Shown piece by piece: positions 47,228-60,651 of a stretch of 64,000 nucleotides of DNA (position 1 is its first letter; every line of letters begins with the position of its first letter). Below the pieces are notes generated by a model, which made no database searches, had not been told where the DNA came from, and worked only from the letters and a program-made list of their open reading frames with translations. Source of the DNA: Chamaecyparis obtusa (Eukaryota; Streptophyta; Pinopsida; Cupressales; Cupressaceae); assembly GCA_027943335.1 (NCBI GenBank), contig BSBK01008423.1, forward strand, positions 1 to 64,000, read 5' to 3'. The translations under genes were made by a program, and so were the position numbers.

Positions 47228-48667
47228 TTATCCTTCAATAGCTTTCCTTTCAACATATTCTATGTAAAATTTTCTCAATAGAATCACCCATTTAGCTAAT
47301 CTACCAGTGAGGGAAGCTTTGCTTAGTAGGTACTTTAGTGGTTCAATTTTAGCTATTAGTTGTGTTGTATGAGCTAACATGTAGTGTCTTATTTTTTGTG
47401 ATGCAAAGAACATAGCTAGACAAGCTTTCTCAATCATTGAATAGTTCTTCTCATATGCTACCAATGTTCTGCTAATGTAGTAGATAGCTCTCTCCTTCTT
47501 GTTTTCATCATGTTGTGCTAGTAATTCCCCTAGTGATGTATCTATGGTAGGGACATATAGAATTAATGGCTTCCCATGAATAGGAGGCATCAAAATAGGA
47601 GGATTTGATAGATATTGCTTGATGTGATTGAAGTTCTTTTCACACTCCTCATTCCATGTAAAAGTCACACCTTTATGTAATGTCTTTGTGAAAGGTTGTG
47701 ATATGTCAGCTAGCTAAGATATGAAATGTCTGATTGATTGCACTCTTCCTTGTAATGTTCTCATTTGACTAATATTTTTAGGAGGCTGCATCTCCATGAT
47801 AGCTTTAACTTTAGCAGGATCTACTTCAATGCCCTTCTTTGAAACAATGTAGCCTAGAAGCTTTCCAGAAGTAACACCAAAAGCACACTTTTTAGGGTTC
47901 AGTCTGAGACTAAAATTCTCCATTCTGTCTAGTATTTTTCTCAAATCATTCAAATGTTCTGATCTTATCATTGATTTAGCTAAGGTGTCATCAACATAGT
48001 CATCCATAGTTCGATGCATCATGTCATGAAAGATAGATGTCATAGCTCGTTGATATGTAGCTCCAGTGTTCTTAAGACTGAATGACATGACATTCCAATA
48101 AAAAGTACCCCATGCACATGTAAAAGCTATTTTCTCTTGATCTTCTAGAGAAATTTTGATTTGGTTGTATCTAGAAAAACCATCCATTAAGGAATAAATC
48201 TCAAAGCCCGCAGTCATGTCCACTATCATATCAATGTTTGGTAATGGAAAATCATCCTGAGGGCATGCTTTGTTTACATCTCTAAAATTTGTGCATACTC
48301 TTATAGATTTATTTGGTTTTGATATAGGAACAATGTTGGAGATCCACTCTGCATAATCTATGACTCAGATAAATCTGGCTTTTAGTAACTTTTCCAGCTC
48401 AGCTTTGACTAGGAGTTCAACATGTGGATGCATCTTTCATAATTTCTGTTTAACAGGTTTGACACCTAGAGCTATAAAAAGATGATGCATTATCAATTTT
48501 GGATCTAACCCTGGCATGTCTAAATACTTCCATGCAAAATTGATCTTCTTCTCTGGTAAGAAAGTGGTGAATGCTTGTTTTTCTTCCTTTGATAGGGATT
48601 GTGCTACATGAATCAGTTGTGGTTCCTCTATTGTACCCAAGTTTGTAGATTGAGCTGGTTCTATCAA
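47228..48667 (-). pseudogene. RT and RNase H of the Tat-type element
   Basis: RT: INFAWKYLDMPGLDPKLI, SNIVPISKPNKSIRVCTNF, FPLPNIDMIVDMTAG, YSLMDGFSRYNQIKI, and the active site MDDYVDDTLAKS (YVDD intact). RNase H: TFTWNEECEKNFNHIKQYL, LILYVPTIDTSLGELLAQ and AIYYISRTLVAYEKNY. Three or four isolated stops (after VKQKL, KARFI and RHFIS) interrupt an otherwise single frame. Confidence 0.9.
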
Positions 48668-49617
48668 TAATGGAAATCTTTCCTATAAATGACTTGGAAT
48701 GACATCAAATATCTCATCCTTAGGCACCTCAGAGAGGTTTTCATGTTTGGATACATCTTTTATTTTTACTATTTTAGGTTCTAAGACTGCCACATAGTGG
48801 TTTTCACCCTCAAGACTCCTTTTATTTTTGCTTTTATTCTTTTGACTAAGATATTTGATATCTGACTCTATCATGCTAATGCTTGGCTTATTGATGGAAT
48901 TCATCATAGGTTCCACTGCATTGAGGTAATAGGAAAGGGCATAGTCATTTTGAAAGGTATAGATATCTTGGCTCAGATCAATAGATGTTTGGTCGATAAG
49001 CTCTGGATGTTGGATATCAATGTAGGGAAGGATTGGGAAATGGTGTTCATGCATATGGTGTTGTCATCATTGGTCCTAACCTGACTCTTGAATTTAAAAG
49101 TGATATTACTTCTCAAAATGTTCAATTTGTGAATAGTCTCAATGTCATTATTAGATTCCACTTCAGCCATAGGTGGATTAGACTTGTTAAGTTCATCATT
49201 TCACTCTAGACTTACATTGTATTTAGGTAAATATTGGTGAATGACATCAATGTGTTTCTCAGTGATAAGTTCATCTTCTTCTAGAATAACTCTCCATTCA
49301 TAGTCATTTGATTCATCCTCCTCTGATTCTTCATGTAGACCTCTAGGAAATCTGAGAACATATGTAAAGTCAGGACGAATCCCCCAAGTAGGATTTCCTT
49401 CTGAGTCTAATTTGAATTCATACTCATGGGAGTCTATTTCAGAATCATTGTTGAATCACAAATTTTCAGCTATTGTGATAGGTTTACCATCCTCTTGTTT
49501 AGTAGTAGGTTCTTGTGTAGCTACCACATTGATATTCTCCTTATGTTTTTCTTCATCTTTAAGAAGATCTAGTATTTCTTGAGGTAAACATTCATAAGGA
49601 ATAAGATCAGTGTCATC

Positions 49618-50960
49618 TTAATCATCACTATCTAATTGTGGTGTTTCTTCCTTTAGCTGAGTTTCTGTTGATGGTTCAATTTGTTCTAAGACATGTGGAG
49701 AATTTTTGCTAAGATGTAAAGGCTTCTTTTGATATCCTAGGCCTATAGTATCTTTAGTCATCCTTCCATAGTGTTCAACTAGTTTTATAATGCCTTTGCC
49801 TCTTGTGCCTAGAGGTCCTTTTCTAGTGTATCCCATTTTAGACATGAGTTTATCACCTGGTCCATAAGATTTAACTGAGGTTTTGGGTGTTTTAGAGTCA
49901 CATTTCTGAACTATCTATGGGATTGAGACTCATCTTTGTTTAACCATGCAATATAGCTTCTTCCTCATCAGATTCTTGCTTGGACACTTTTTCTGTGATA
50001 AAATTTCCATTAAATATGACCTGAGGTTCTTTAGCAGTAGGTTTCACTTTGTCTGACGGTTGTCCATAAGATTTTGGGGACAACAGGAGAGATGTGAGAG
50101 ATAGGACTAGTTCCATTGTGTATTCTCCCATACCTGTGTCCTTAATTTTGACTTATTTGGTGATGTCTTCCATCTTGGATGTAGATGCAATATCTATTTT
50201 CTTGGTGAAAGATTCTCTATTATGTGGAACAAGTTTGTTAGCACTTTCTTTCAAGGCATTGCAAGATGTGGATATGTCAGCTGGTATTGTCACCTCTACT
50301 CCATCATAAGGAAACTTCACACATTGATGGTATGTTGATGGAATAGCTTACATTTCATGTATCCAAGGCCTTCCTAGAAGAACATTGCAAGCCAATGGAA
50401 GATCTAGAACTTGACAAGTGATGTCTTTGATAAGAGGTCCTGTTCTAATAGGTAGGACAATTGTTCCTTTGGAAGATCTTTCTTATATGCTTTTATGGTT
50501 ATCTTCTTTTTAGGATCAATAGCATCTTCTAATAATCCCACTTGTGTGATTAATTTGTAAGAATAGATGTTTAGACCAGCACCTCCATCTATCAACACAC
50601 GTTTGACATGATGGTTTTGGATCAAGACTTCAATATGCAAGGGCTGGTTATGCAGATGACTTAGTGAATTGTCATCTTCCTTTGAGAAGGAGATAAATTG
50701 GGGTGATGTCAGATGACCAACCATAGTTTGGAATCTGTCTAGATCAAGATTTTCAGGAACATTAGAACTGAGAAGAGCTTTGTCCAAAATAGCTCTATGA
50801 GTAGGAGATATCCGAAGCAACTCAAACATGGATATTTTTGCATTGGTATGCTAGATTTGTTGGACAATATTGTATGATGTTGGCCTGGTCTCTTTAGGAT
50901 TTGATGATTTTGAGGCAGCCCTCTATTTGGAAGTAGATGAAAGATTGAAAGGCACCTTAG
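49618..50960 (-). pseudogene. protease and G-patch-like region of the Tat-type element
   Basis: Protease core HVKRVLIDGGAGLNIYSYKL near 50,570-50,620 (DGGAG form common in plant gypsy elements). Then CNVLLGRPWIHEM, a TAA, AIPSTYHQCVKFPYDGVEV. About 400 bases later MGYTRKGPLGTRGKGI, followed by GLGYQ, fits a G-patch: glycine-rich, RNA-binding. Between protease and RT, the region 48,683-49,600 is acidic and unstructured. Confidence 0.72.
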
Positions 50961-51159
50961 GGACATTTGATGAACCTGAGTTTTGTCCTTGTAGATGTGC
51001 CTAAGGTTGCGATCAAGTTACTGCATTTGCTGATTGATTATCACTATCCTTTCTTACAATTGTGATGACATTGCAACATTTAGATAGGCATGGTTCCACC
51101 ATATTTATGACAAAATTATTTCTAGAGTAGGCATAATTGACTTTAGCACCCATGTTAGG

Positions 51160-52830
51160 CTAAGAGGATGAATCTCCTTGACCATGTTTTGGAAATGGTT
51201 CCGTGAATGCTGTATGATCATTGTTGGTTTTGTGACTATCATTTACAATTTCTCCATTATCAATTTTGTCTTGTATGAGATGCTTCAAGCGTATGTAGTT
51301 ATTGGTTTTATGACCCTTGTTTTGATGAAAATCATAGAAATCGGTCTCTTTCCACCATTTTGGTTTAGGTTCAGGATCAAATGGTTTTATCTCAGGCAAT
51401 GAGATTATTTTATTTGCCAATAGATTTTTCATGGTAGATTCTAAGGACTCACCCAAAGGAGTGAACTCGTGTTTTGGTGTTGTAACCCATGGTTTATAGT
51501 CTTTCAACTTTTGAGATGGTTCAGATGCCTTTTGTTCAAAATCTTTAATGGCTTGAGTGCCCATGATGAGATTGAATGCAGGTGCCTTTGATGGGACACT
51601 GACATGATTAACAATGCCATCTGTTACAACATTCTTGTTCTTGTTCCATAATTTACCTTTGTCTTTGTTGTTGGAACTAGAACTAGATTTGTACTTGTTT
51701 TCCTTATGAAGTGACATGTCTCCTTTTTTAACAAGCACATTCTCAATCTTGATGGCATTCTCTACCATTTTATCAAAGGATGTATGATTTTTCATTTGCA
51801 AGGGATAATTGAGTTCTAGAACTAGATTGCTGATGAAGATTTTGAGTTTTTCAGTTTCTAGAATAGGTCGAGCATAGAGTGAAAACTTCTTCCTCCATTG
51901 TTTGAGGAAAGTCAACAACGGTTCTCCTAAGTTTTTCTTCAAATTGTAGATATCGATCATGGTGATCAGATGCTGGATGTTGTAGGAGTATTGTTGGTAG
52001 AATAGTTTGATCAACTCCTCAAAATTTTTGATTGTTGGAGGCATTTTATAGAACCAATGAATAGCTGACCCTGCTAGAGATCGAGGGAAAAGACACATTA
52101 GGTAGGTTGGTTCATGCATAAACTCCATAGATTGAGGACAAAATTATTTGACATGATCTTGGGGATCAGAGTTTCCATCATACTTATCATATTTTAGTAT
52201 CTCCACTCTTTTTGGGAATGGTAGCATGTACAAGTTTTTATCAAATGAAAAGGGGCATAGAGCCTCCATAGAAAATTCTTTAGGTTCTTTCTCTTTTTCC
52301 ATCTTGTTCAACTTGACTTGCATAGCATGCATCTATTTCATCATGGCTTTGATAGGAGTTTCTTCCTCTTGAGTGATGATATCTTCAACATTGAAGTTTG
52401 GAGGAAGTTTGAATCCTTGTCGAGCTAGGTCCAAGAAGTAGGCTTCTTTCTCTTCTTGTAAGAAATGTTTCATTAGCTTTCAAAAGTGTTCATCACTTCT
52501 ATATCATTCAATTTCAAATGGAGTCAATTTAGGATCTTCGTGATTAGATTGATGGCCTTGGGATCCTTGGTTTCCTCTTCCTTGAGACATTGTGTTGTTA
52601 TGAGGTCTACCAGGGATTGATTGATGTGGAGTTTGTTGACCACCCCTGTGAATTGATGTAGGTGGGGTAACGTAGCCACCTTTCAAGTAAAGATTTCCAA
52701 GGGCATCTTCTACAAATTTAGTTGTGTCTTAGGGTTGATGAAATGTTTGAGCAATCACATAAGATGATGCTGAAGAGAATCTGGGTTGTTCTCCTTGCTT
52801 TCTTTATGAGGAAGCTCTAGTTTCCACCAT
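51160..52830 (-). pseudogene. gag of the Tat-type element
   Basis: Starts at ATG 52830 (MVETRASS). It continues in one frame through a Gly/Gln/His-rich stretch (HRGGQQTPHQSIPGRPHNN), then FPKRVEILKYDKYDGNSDP, RSLAGSAIHWFYKMPP (capsid) and ELIKLFYQQYSYN. Near the end, DFYDFHQNKGHKTNNYIRL is a zinc-knuckle-like motif with its cysteines replaced. Five stops (TAA, TAA, TGA, TAA and others) in about 550 codons. The capsid would assemble the particle and package RNA. Confidence 0.85.
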
Positions 52831-55126
52831 TAACCTTAGGTGAATCAAAAGAGTGAGATCAAGACAACTGAAGAATGAATCATTTCAAGAAGATAAAATG
52901 ATGCAACCTTGTCAAGATTGGATTTGTTAAAGATTGATTTGGATGCAAATGAAGGATACTATGCCCTAGATGTATGGGTAGATGCCAAAAGATAGCAGAC
53001 ACAAGCTCGCAACACTTAACCATTTTGTTGAAGACTGAGTTGAAGATGATTCGATAAGGTTTTAACACAAGATAAACATGATTCAAATTGATAGATCAGA
53101 AGGTTGGATCAAACTCAAGAGACCACTTTTGGAAAAATGATTGGATTTTTTTGGTTTCTGCTTTGTTCCTGACACAATGAATTTTCTGACAGAATCTGGA
53201 AGTTTGCTGCAAAAATTGGATTTCTGACAAATTTTGGAGGTTTCTGGCAACTTTGTAAAATTTTGATATGACTTTCTCCAAGTTCGTACAAGTTTAGGTT
53301 AGCTCTAGCATGACAATTGACAAGGCTCGTACGACAATTGACACCATAATAAAATTTTGCTTGACTTTTGTGACAACACTCATACGACAATATACAGTCT
53401 CCTGTACAACAATCTAGGGGTTTTGACATGACAGTTGGAAAAACTCGTACGACTTTTGAGGCTTCAAGATGAATTTTGATTCCAGAAAGGATTTTTGCTT
53501 CATATTTGCAATTTTTTAGTTTTTCAGTATCAGATTGTTTGCAAAATTTTCTATCCAGGTTTGAATACCTGTGTAATAGTTCATCTCAAATTTGTTCATT
53601 TCAAGTAACCAAGTAGATATAAAGCACACAAAATGACAAGCAAGGGAATTCAAGCACGTCTGAAAACAATGAGCAAGGGACAAAAAAACCTTGCACATGA
53701 ACAATCAAGTGACTTTATTACTCTAATCCCTTAGAGTGCTATTTGTGTATGTTCTCAAAAAGGTTTGCAATCACGCACATAGTCCTAGAAAATGAAAAAT
53801 TTGGTAGCACTAGGGTTTTTAGTAATGGTTTGACTCTACAACTTTGTTAATTTCAAGAGGGAAAAATCTAATCCAAGTGCACTGGGGTTTTGACACAGTC
53901 CAAGAATTTAATCAATCAGGAGTTGCTAAGGAGATCTGACAACCCAAAAAGAGACTACACCTGTGGAGATTTCTTCCACAAAGATATTTATATAGCGGCT
54001 ATTGCTACCATGACAAAAATGGCTATTACCGCTTGAGGTTCCATCCATGTGATTGACCTAATAAAGGGAATGTCCACTACAGTTAACCCTCTCTAAAGGT
54101 GACTCACAAAATAGACCACATGGGGACTTGGTCCAGATTCAAGGATCTGAGTTTTTGATACTACCCAAAAAGGGAGTAGAGCATAATCATCTAGCCTTTT
54201 CACTTTTACCCAAACACAGTAGACAGATTCTTTGACATGCTAAGACTAAAATCACCTCATAGAGATTTGTGATGTCAACAACAATGTCTACCAAGCTCTC
54301 TAAGTGGGACCAAGAGAAAACATACCGATCAAAGTTGAGGACCAAACCAAGTAGAACGTGAGATAATAACAATATCCTCCCTACCTACAAGGGGATCTAT
54401 CTTCAAGAAGAGCTTCGCATGCAAAACAAGAAAATGAATTCCACTCTCTCAAGAACTCTGCAAATAGTGTTCATAGGGCCTAATTACTATATGTAATAGA
54501 TATGCAAAAAGAAAATCTATGTTCTTTTTAGAGCCCAAAACTAAAGTGTGCATTATGAAATCTGGAAAGACACTCAAGCTAGACATGTGAGAGATTCATT
54601 TTATGTCCCAAATTGAAATGTTATCAGATCATAGCAAAATACCTAAGTTCCCACACAATGTGCTTAGTAGATTTTACCTATTTTGCAATTTTGTTGTGCT
54701 TTATGTGAGCAAGAATAGCAGATACCAATCATAAATAGAAGATCTCAATTGTAAGGGATAGGTGTCAGTCCAAATCCAAAAATTAAATCTGAAAGACAAA
54801 CTAGAAATCTGATACGACAATTGAATTTTTGGTACAAAAACTTGTACGATAGTGGGTTACCTCCCGCACAACAATCTGGGCATGATATGATAGTGGGTTT
54901 GTGCACACAGGACATAGTAGTCCTAAAATGACAATACATGACAACATACATGATTCTTGAAAACACCAACTGTTGTGTGACAGTCAGGGCTGTGGGTCCT
55001 GGCACAACACTATGACAAAACTCATATGAAAAATGTACAGACAGAAAGTAAAAATCACAGATTTGATAGAAAATGACAAAAAATTGATAGAAATTGTTAG
55101 AAGCTAAAATGGAAACCCGTTTTAGG
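52831..55126 (-). other. leader between 5' LTR and gag, Tat-type element
   Basis: About 2.3 kb, non-coding. 53,280-53,460 and 54,800-55,030 contain several CGTACGACAATTG-like motifs. Short ORFs in the leader show no domain. Confidence 0.55.
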
Positions 55127-55144
55127 GCCCCATGGTGGGTGCCA
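55127..55144 (-). other. primer binding site of the Tat-type element
   Basis: Minus strand TGGCACCCACCATGGGGC, four bases from the LTR end. Nearly the same 17-base string occurs on the plus strand at 61565, beside another LTR, which supports both calls. Confidence 0.8.
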
Positions 55145-55148
55145 TAAA

Positions 55149-56325
55149 TGTGTGTATGAAATTTGTACCTAGCTATGGACACAACACTTTAGTAAAACAT
55201 TAGAGGTTAGCAAATCAAGAAATCTGCAATATGAATGAAATAAGCTAACCAAGAAATTTACTACCTTCTAGTAGGTGTGAGTATGGTATTCTCAGATTCA
55301 AGCTGAGATCAGTGATAATTCAACACCTAAATGAAGGATTTAAATGATGAAAGCAATGAAATATGAATGCAAATTAATCTATTTTGTTTTGGATTTTGTG
55401 TGCAATAAGATGAAAAACTTGATACGAAACTAATCTAGAATGAATTTGAATGGTATGAAAATTAATTTAACAATGATATGCTATGAACCCTAAAAAATAA
55501 TAACAAAAATCTCACAATTGCCTTGTTCGCAAAAGCTTGATTCTTCAGATGCAAATTAGAAATCTAGGTCTTGAGGATGCATTGAGAAAAGCCATAAATC
55601 ACTCTTAATAAAATCAGGTTGATTTTTGAGTTAACAAGAAATTAGGAATATATCAACTCATAAAATCATTCAAAAAACACTTTTTGACTCAAAATAGAGT
55701 TTAGTTCACTTTTTCAACTCATCATCAGACATTGAGTTTAGAAAGTTAACAAATTTGAAATTGACAACTGATTTAAAGCTGGTCGCTTTTCTAATTGTGC
55801 ATGATTTAATATGAATTAATTTAAAAATAAAGTGATTTATTCTCAACTTAACTGATTTTGAATTAAAACAATTGATTTATGGGTTAATCAATTATTAAAT
55901 CAAACTTTTATTCTAAACTATATCATTAAATATTGAAAACTGGATTTAATTAATTAAATAAGATTTTAATCAATTATTCTTAGGATTTTTGATTTATTGT
56001 CAAAATTAAATAATATAAATTAGGAATAAATACAATTAAATCTGATTAAATAATTAAGTGGCAGAATTAAATTAATTAATTAAATATTCAACATATTCAA
56101 TTAATCAAGTTTAGGATAAATAATGACATTTATCGCCAAATAATATTCAATTAAGGATAATTAGGATAATTAGGAATATTCCCCAATGCAGAATTAAGAT
56201 AATCAATTAGGGTTTTGATAAACTAATGTGCAGATGTGCCTTAGGTTAGGAATTTGATGTCAATTTCATTTCATTTGATGATGTAGGAGGTTAATGAACC
56301 TATAGCCCATTTTTGGGGTATTACA
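55149..56325 (-). repeat. 5' LTR of the Tat-type element
   Basis: On the plus strand begins TGTGTGTATGAAATTTG and ends TTTGGGGTATTACA. It is next to the primer site, so it is the 5' LTR of the minus-strand transcript. Shorter than the 3' LTR by one block. Confidence 0.92.
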
Positions 56326-57763
56326 AACTCTGCCCTAGGTTAGAGTTAAGGTTGACTTTGACCTAGGTTAGTGTTGAGGTTGACCTTGACCCATCAAGTT
56401 TTCATTAACCTAGAAAGTCAAAATCTTTAGTTTCTTAGAGAAAGTTGTTAGAAAGAGGTTGGAAACAGGGGAGAGAAGCAGAACAGGAGGAAACAACCAA
56501 ATCCATGCAAAGACCTAATCAAGGTGCTTGATTTGACCCCAGAACACTTACTCAGAGGGCTAAACATTCTTATCATGGAAGTTCTTCCATTTTAAGATGA
56601 TACATGAAGCCCCCACTTTAGCAAGAGTATGGAATCGATGCAAACTCTTGGTAAAGGAGATCATAATGAAAAGATAATCTTATTGAAATCAAAGGGACAA
56701 AGAAATCCTCAAGCCCCCAAGGACTCAAGTCTTCATCAACTCCACGATCACAATAAGAGAGACATCTCTAGAAAAGATAAAGAAGAGGGTGTAATTATCT
56801 CACCCAATGAGAACTTATGTCCCATTGTGAACCACACCAAGAAATAGCACAATTGGAAAGATGGAATTGAACTGCCTAGTGAATGTGGCTACTCACTAGT
56901 CAACCCAACAAGGATTCATCCTTAAGAATATTTTATTCCATAAGAGTAAAACCAAAAGAAAAAGAGATCTAGTCTTAAGGACACCTTCGACCTTAAGGGA
57001 TCAAAAATTTGAAACTGGAGGGATCAAGAGATCCTAAATAAAAATCCATGCTTTAAGAATAAGTCACTAATCCATAAAGGGAGAAAAGTATCTTGAAAAA
57101 TAATATATGCATATCAAAAAGTGCACGTGTGCAATAGGTGAGCAGAATGTATGCCCCCATGTTAAAGTCATTGCTTACACTTTAAAAGGAGCAATGGCTT
57201 TAACAGAAACATAAAGAACTCCACTGATTATGTTTCCACTATGAGATGCCCCTAGATGAAGACAAATCAAGGGAAATACCACATAAACACATAGAGAACA
57301 TAGAAGGGATGTACCTACCGTGGGGTCAGTATGATCATAAGATAATATATATATGATATTATTACAAATGAATTGACATCATTCCCTAAATAAAGCAGAA
57401 CTACAATCACAAAGGAGGAAAGATCACATAATAATTACGAAGAAGAATATTTTTGGACCATGACCCAGAGACCAAAAAGATTTAGTGCTACCAAGTCCCG
57501 AATCCAAGAAGACTATACAAGGAAACATTTATGAACAATAGCACAAGTATAACATAACATGAAAAAACATATAGAAGAATAGAGATACATATAGAGGAAA
57601 TGTACAATAGGTTTGACTCCTTTATCACCTTGTACCAACAAAGTAACAAGGGTCGTATAAAATAATCTAACAACATTTAGTAAACACATCATGGGAGAAG
57701 CACAGTACAATAGGAAAACACACAACAAAGATACCATAAAGGACAAGCTGATTAAGTGTGCCA
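56326..57763 (-). mobile_element. proximal part of a long LTR (gypsy-4 3' LTR, candidate)
   Basis: Non-coding. It starts TGGCACACTTAATC on the minus strand directly after a purine tract (GAATGAGATGGAGAGAGTAGG at 57764-57784). It would continue at 41754 after the nested element. Short ORFs at 56629-56847 and 57488-57764 are unconvincing. Confidence 0.4.
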
Positions 57764-57779
57764 CCTACTCTCTCCATCT

Positions 57780-59855
57780 CATTCTATATCATTTAGGGAA
57801 GGTGGGTAACTCATAAGAGGGACTATATCCAACACAGTAGGAATGATAGCCAGTTCCAAACAAGGATCCTCTTGAGAATCATAATGTTCAATACTAGGTG
57901 TAATTGTCAATTATGATGAAAGCATATTAGGTAAATCAATGTCAATGTCAATAGTCTCATATTCATCTTTAACATCATCAAGATTATCTTCTTCATAAAA
58001 ATAGGTTCTAAGATATGAATAGGATCATCTTAATCTTGCATTTTAACATCATTATTAGTAACAACTTCTTCTAACACATCATCCATCGGCTGATCAAAAT
58101 AAGTTAAAGATTTTTGAAGAATAGAATTACGAACTTTAGCTTGAGCATGACATTTCTTATGATATTCATTAGAAGATCGATTACATTTTGATTTACTTGA
58201 AATATTTTGAGAACTAGGAGGAACAATTACGGGATCCTTCACAGGTTCTATAGGAGGATTAATAGGATTATCAGCAGGTGGAAAAGCAATAGTAGGAGCT
58301 TGATTAATAGAACTAGAAACCATAGATAAATGAGGTATGGAAGGTGTAGGAAAAATACCATGATAAAGATCCATAGGAGGTATGCTTAATTCAAGAATCT
58401 TACGATGCTTATAGGATTGATATGAGTGAAAAAGATTATTAGGTCGAGAAGGACATGAATTAGGTAATGAAGGCCAAAAGAAGTCAAGGGTAGCACAATC
58501 TCTGGGCCTATAAGGTTGATATAAATTATGATTAACCATCTTCACTTCTTCATCATGAACAAATTTAAGACATTTATGGATAGGTGAAGCAACAACATGC
58601 ATGGCATTAACCATGGAAAACCAAGCTTAACTTAAAATTGATCAGAAGTAGGAACAACAACAAAGGTAGTATTCACAATTTTACCACAAAGTTCAACTGA
58701 AAAGTTAATAGAACCAAATGATGGATAAAGGAAACTATTACAATTTTGAATCCACACATCAGATGTATTATAAGAATCACGCCGCAATTTTTTCATAAAA
58801 AGATTTTCTTCAGTAATATCATTGACTAGAGATGTAGAATCAACAAGACAACCAAGAGTAGGTATTCAAGAAATCCTAGCATAAATGTAAAGGGGACCAT
58901 CAAGAGCCTTAATAGTCTTAGAATCATCAAAGGTAATCAAAAGTTCCTGAGGTCTTTTATTCTTAGGTTGTTTTCGAGGTTTAGGTTGAATTTTCAATTT
59001 AGGCTACAGCTTTGGTATAGGTTGAGATTAAACTTGATATTAAAGCCAAGGTTGAGGTTGAGGTGGAGATACAGATTGAACAACATGCTCCACTTGGTTA
59101 ACAATGTGATTAAGATCATCCATCTTTGAATCATAAACAATATCCATAGAAGATGGTTGAGCAATGGTATTAGTATGATGTGTAGGTAAAGGATTCATAT
59201 AGATTTGAAGGTTTTGATTAGGAGGAGAAATAGATTTGTTCCCACTACCATCAAGATTATCAACATAGAAGACATTATAGTCATTTAAGTCTTGGACCTT
59301 ATGTTTTAAAGAATAAAATTTCTCAGTATCATGACCATTCTGACAATGATATTGATAAAAATCTTTAGGATCAAAATATTTAGATGCAATCGTAGCAGGT
59401 AAAAGAGGTCAAATAAGAGGTAAAGTAATCATATTAGTAGTTAACAACCTATTCATAATAGAATGTAAAGATTTAGAGAGAGGAGTAAATGTATGGTTTA
59501 ATTGAAAAGAAGTTTATGCAGAAGTGACATTGTGAGATGCAACAACTTGATCAACAACTCCATTCGCTTGTTTGTTTATCTTGACATAGTTGCTGAATTT
59601 TTGAAATTTGTTTGGATTAGGAGCAACATCAGTTTTATCAATAGGAACAGGAGCCATTGGAGTGTTGCTCTCAAATTGACTCACTTGTAATTGATAATGA
59701 TGAAGCGCTGCACAAAGTTGTTGAAAAGAGGTAAATTCAGTAAGTCGAATCTTATCTCTAATATCCTTTTTGCAAATTTGAAATAAACATACGTTGAATA
59801 TCAATATCAGGAACGTGATAAGAAATTTGAGCATGTAAATGCTTAAATCTACCAA
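57780..59855 (-). pseudogene. gypsy-4 gag C-terminus and protease
   Basis: After a one-base frameshift near 59,760: KIRLTEFTSFQQLCAALHH, then KDFYQYHCQNGHDTEKFYS (degenerate zinc knuckle). The protease part reads LVDSTSLVNDIT (about 58,830-58,860) and KLGFPWLM where LGRPW is usual, then VVASPIHKCLKFVHDEEVK, matching the conserved tail of plant gypsy proteases. An acidic/Pro-rich extension runs to about 57,780 and stops at a polypurine-like tract. No RT, RNase H or integrase follows. Confidence 0.65.
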
Positions 59856-60651
59856 TAAATTCAGTCAATTTTTCCTTAGCACTTTGTATACAATGCATCA
59901 AATCAGTCAAGGACACTTGCAAACCAATGTTATTTTGAAATTGTTGAATAAAAGCATTAGAAAGTTTTGGAAATGAATCAATAGAATAAGGAGGCAAGGA
60001 AAAATACCATTGTAAGGCCTTGTCACAAAAAGTTCTAGCAAAAATCTTGGCTAAAATCCTATGGTCATGAGCATAATCACTACAAAGGATTTGAAATGTT
60101 TTAACATGATGAATAGGGTCTCCTTTTCCATTGTAATTCTCAAGATGAGGCATATCAACTTGTTGAGGAAAATGAGTACGAATGATGTCTAGGGACAAAG
60201 GACTTCCCATGTCACATGTAGGAATGCTAAACTTGTTTTGAGTCAAGGATGCAAGTTGTTGTTGTAAGGATGACACAGTTTGAGCCAAATTGATGATTGT
60301 TGAATCATTAGAGGAAATAGGAGTAGGAACATTAGGAACACTAGGTAAAGTGTATGAAGCTGGAGGAATGGAAGACACAAATGGAGAAACACTTGGAACT
60401 ATAGTTGGAAGAGGATTAGAATAAGTAAGAGGAACATTATGATAAGAAGGTTGTGATGTAGGAAGGGATACATGAGGAACACTCATAGGAACAGAGGGAA
60501 CTGTCATAGTCACCAAAGAAGGAGTATAGGTAGGAATACTAGATAAAGGAACATAAGAAGGTTCTAAACTAGTGATCGGAGAAATCAATCCTAAATATTG
60601 AGCTTCTTGAGCTAAAGGTTTAACATTTGAATGCATAAGATGAGTAATACC
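59756..60651 (-). pseudogene. gypsy-4 gag N-terminal and capsid part
   Basis: A Ser/Pro/Val-rich region (VPSVPMSVPHVSLPTSQPSY) leads to a heptad stretch (NLAQTVSSLQQQLASLTQN) and the capsid HLENYNGKGDPIHHVKTFQ, LAKIFARTFCDKALQWYF, SFPKLSNAFIQQFQNNIG. This is a typical Ty3/gypsy retrotransposon gag. The ORF appears to begin at 60720, but that part comes from the inserted LTR of another element; true gag is cut at 60651. Confidence 0.8.

Larger units (their letters stand above)
41755..56325 (-). mobile_element. Ty3/gypsy Tat-type element with two LTRs
   Basis: 14.6 kb on the minus strand. LTRs lie at 55149-56325 (5') and 41755-42990 (3'), both starting TGTAATACCCC in element orientation. The primer site is TGGCACCCACCATGGGGC. 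Coding order: gag, protease, G-patch-like motif, RT, RNase H, second RNase H, integrase. All parts are recognisable but broken by single stops and a few frameshifts. No exact target duplication: GACTT before the left LTR and AACTC after the right one differ at two positions. Confidence 0.88.

Noticed and set aside
41750..56330. Target duplication for the 14.6-kb element
   Set aside because: GACTT and AACTC match at only three of five positions; not counted as evidence.
57308..57326. GTACCTACCGTGGGGTC resembling the gypsy primer site on the plus strand
   Set aside because: The adjacent gag/protease is on the minus strand and no LTR end (CA) precedes it; probably chance or an older relic.
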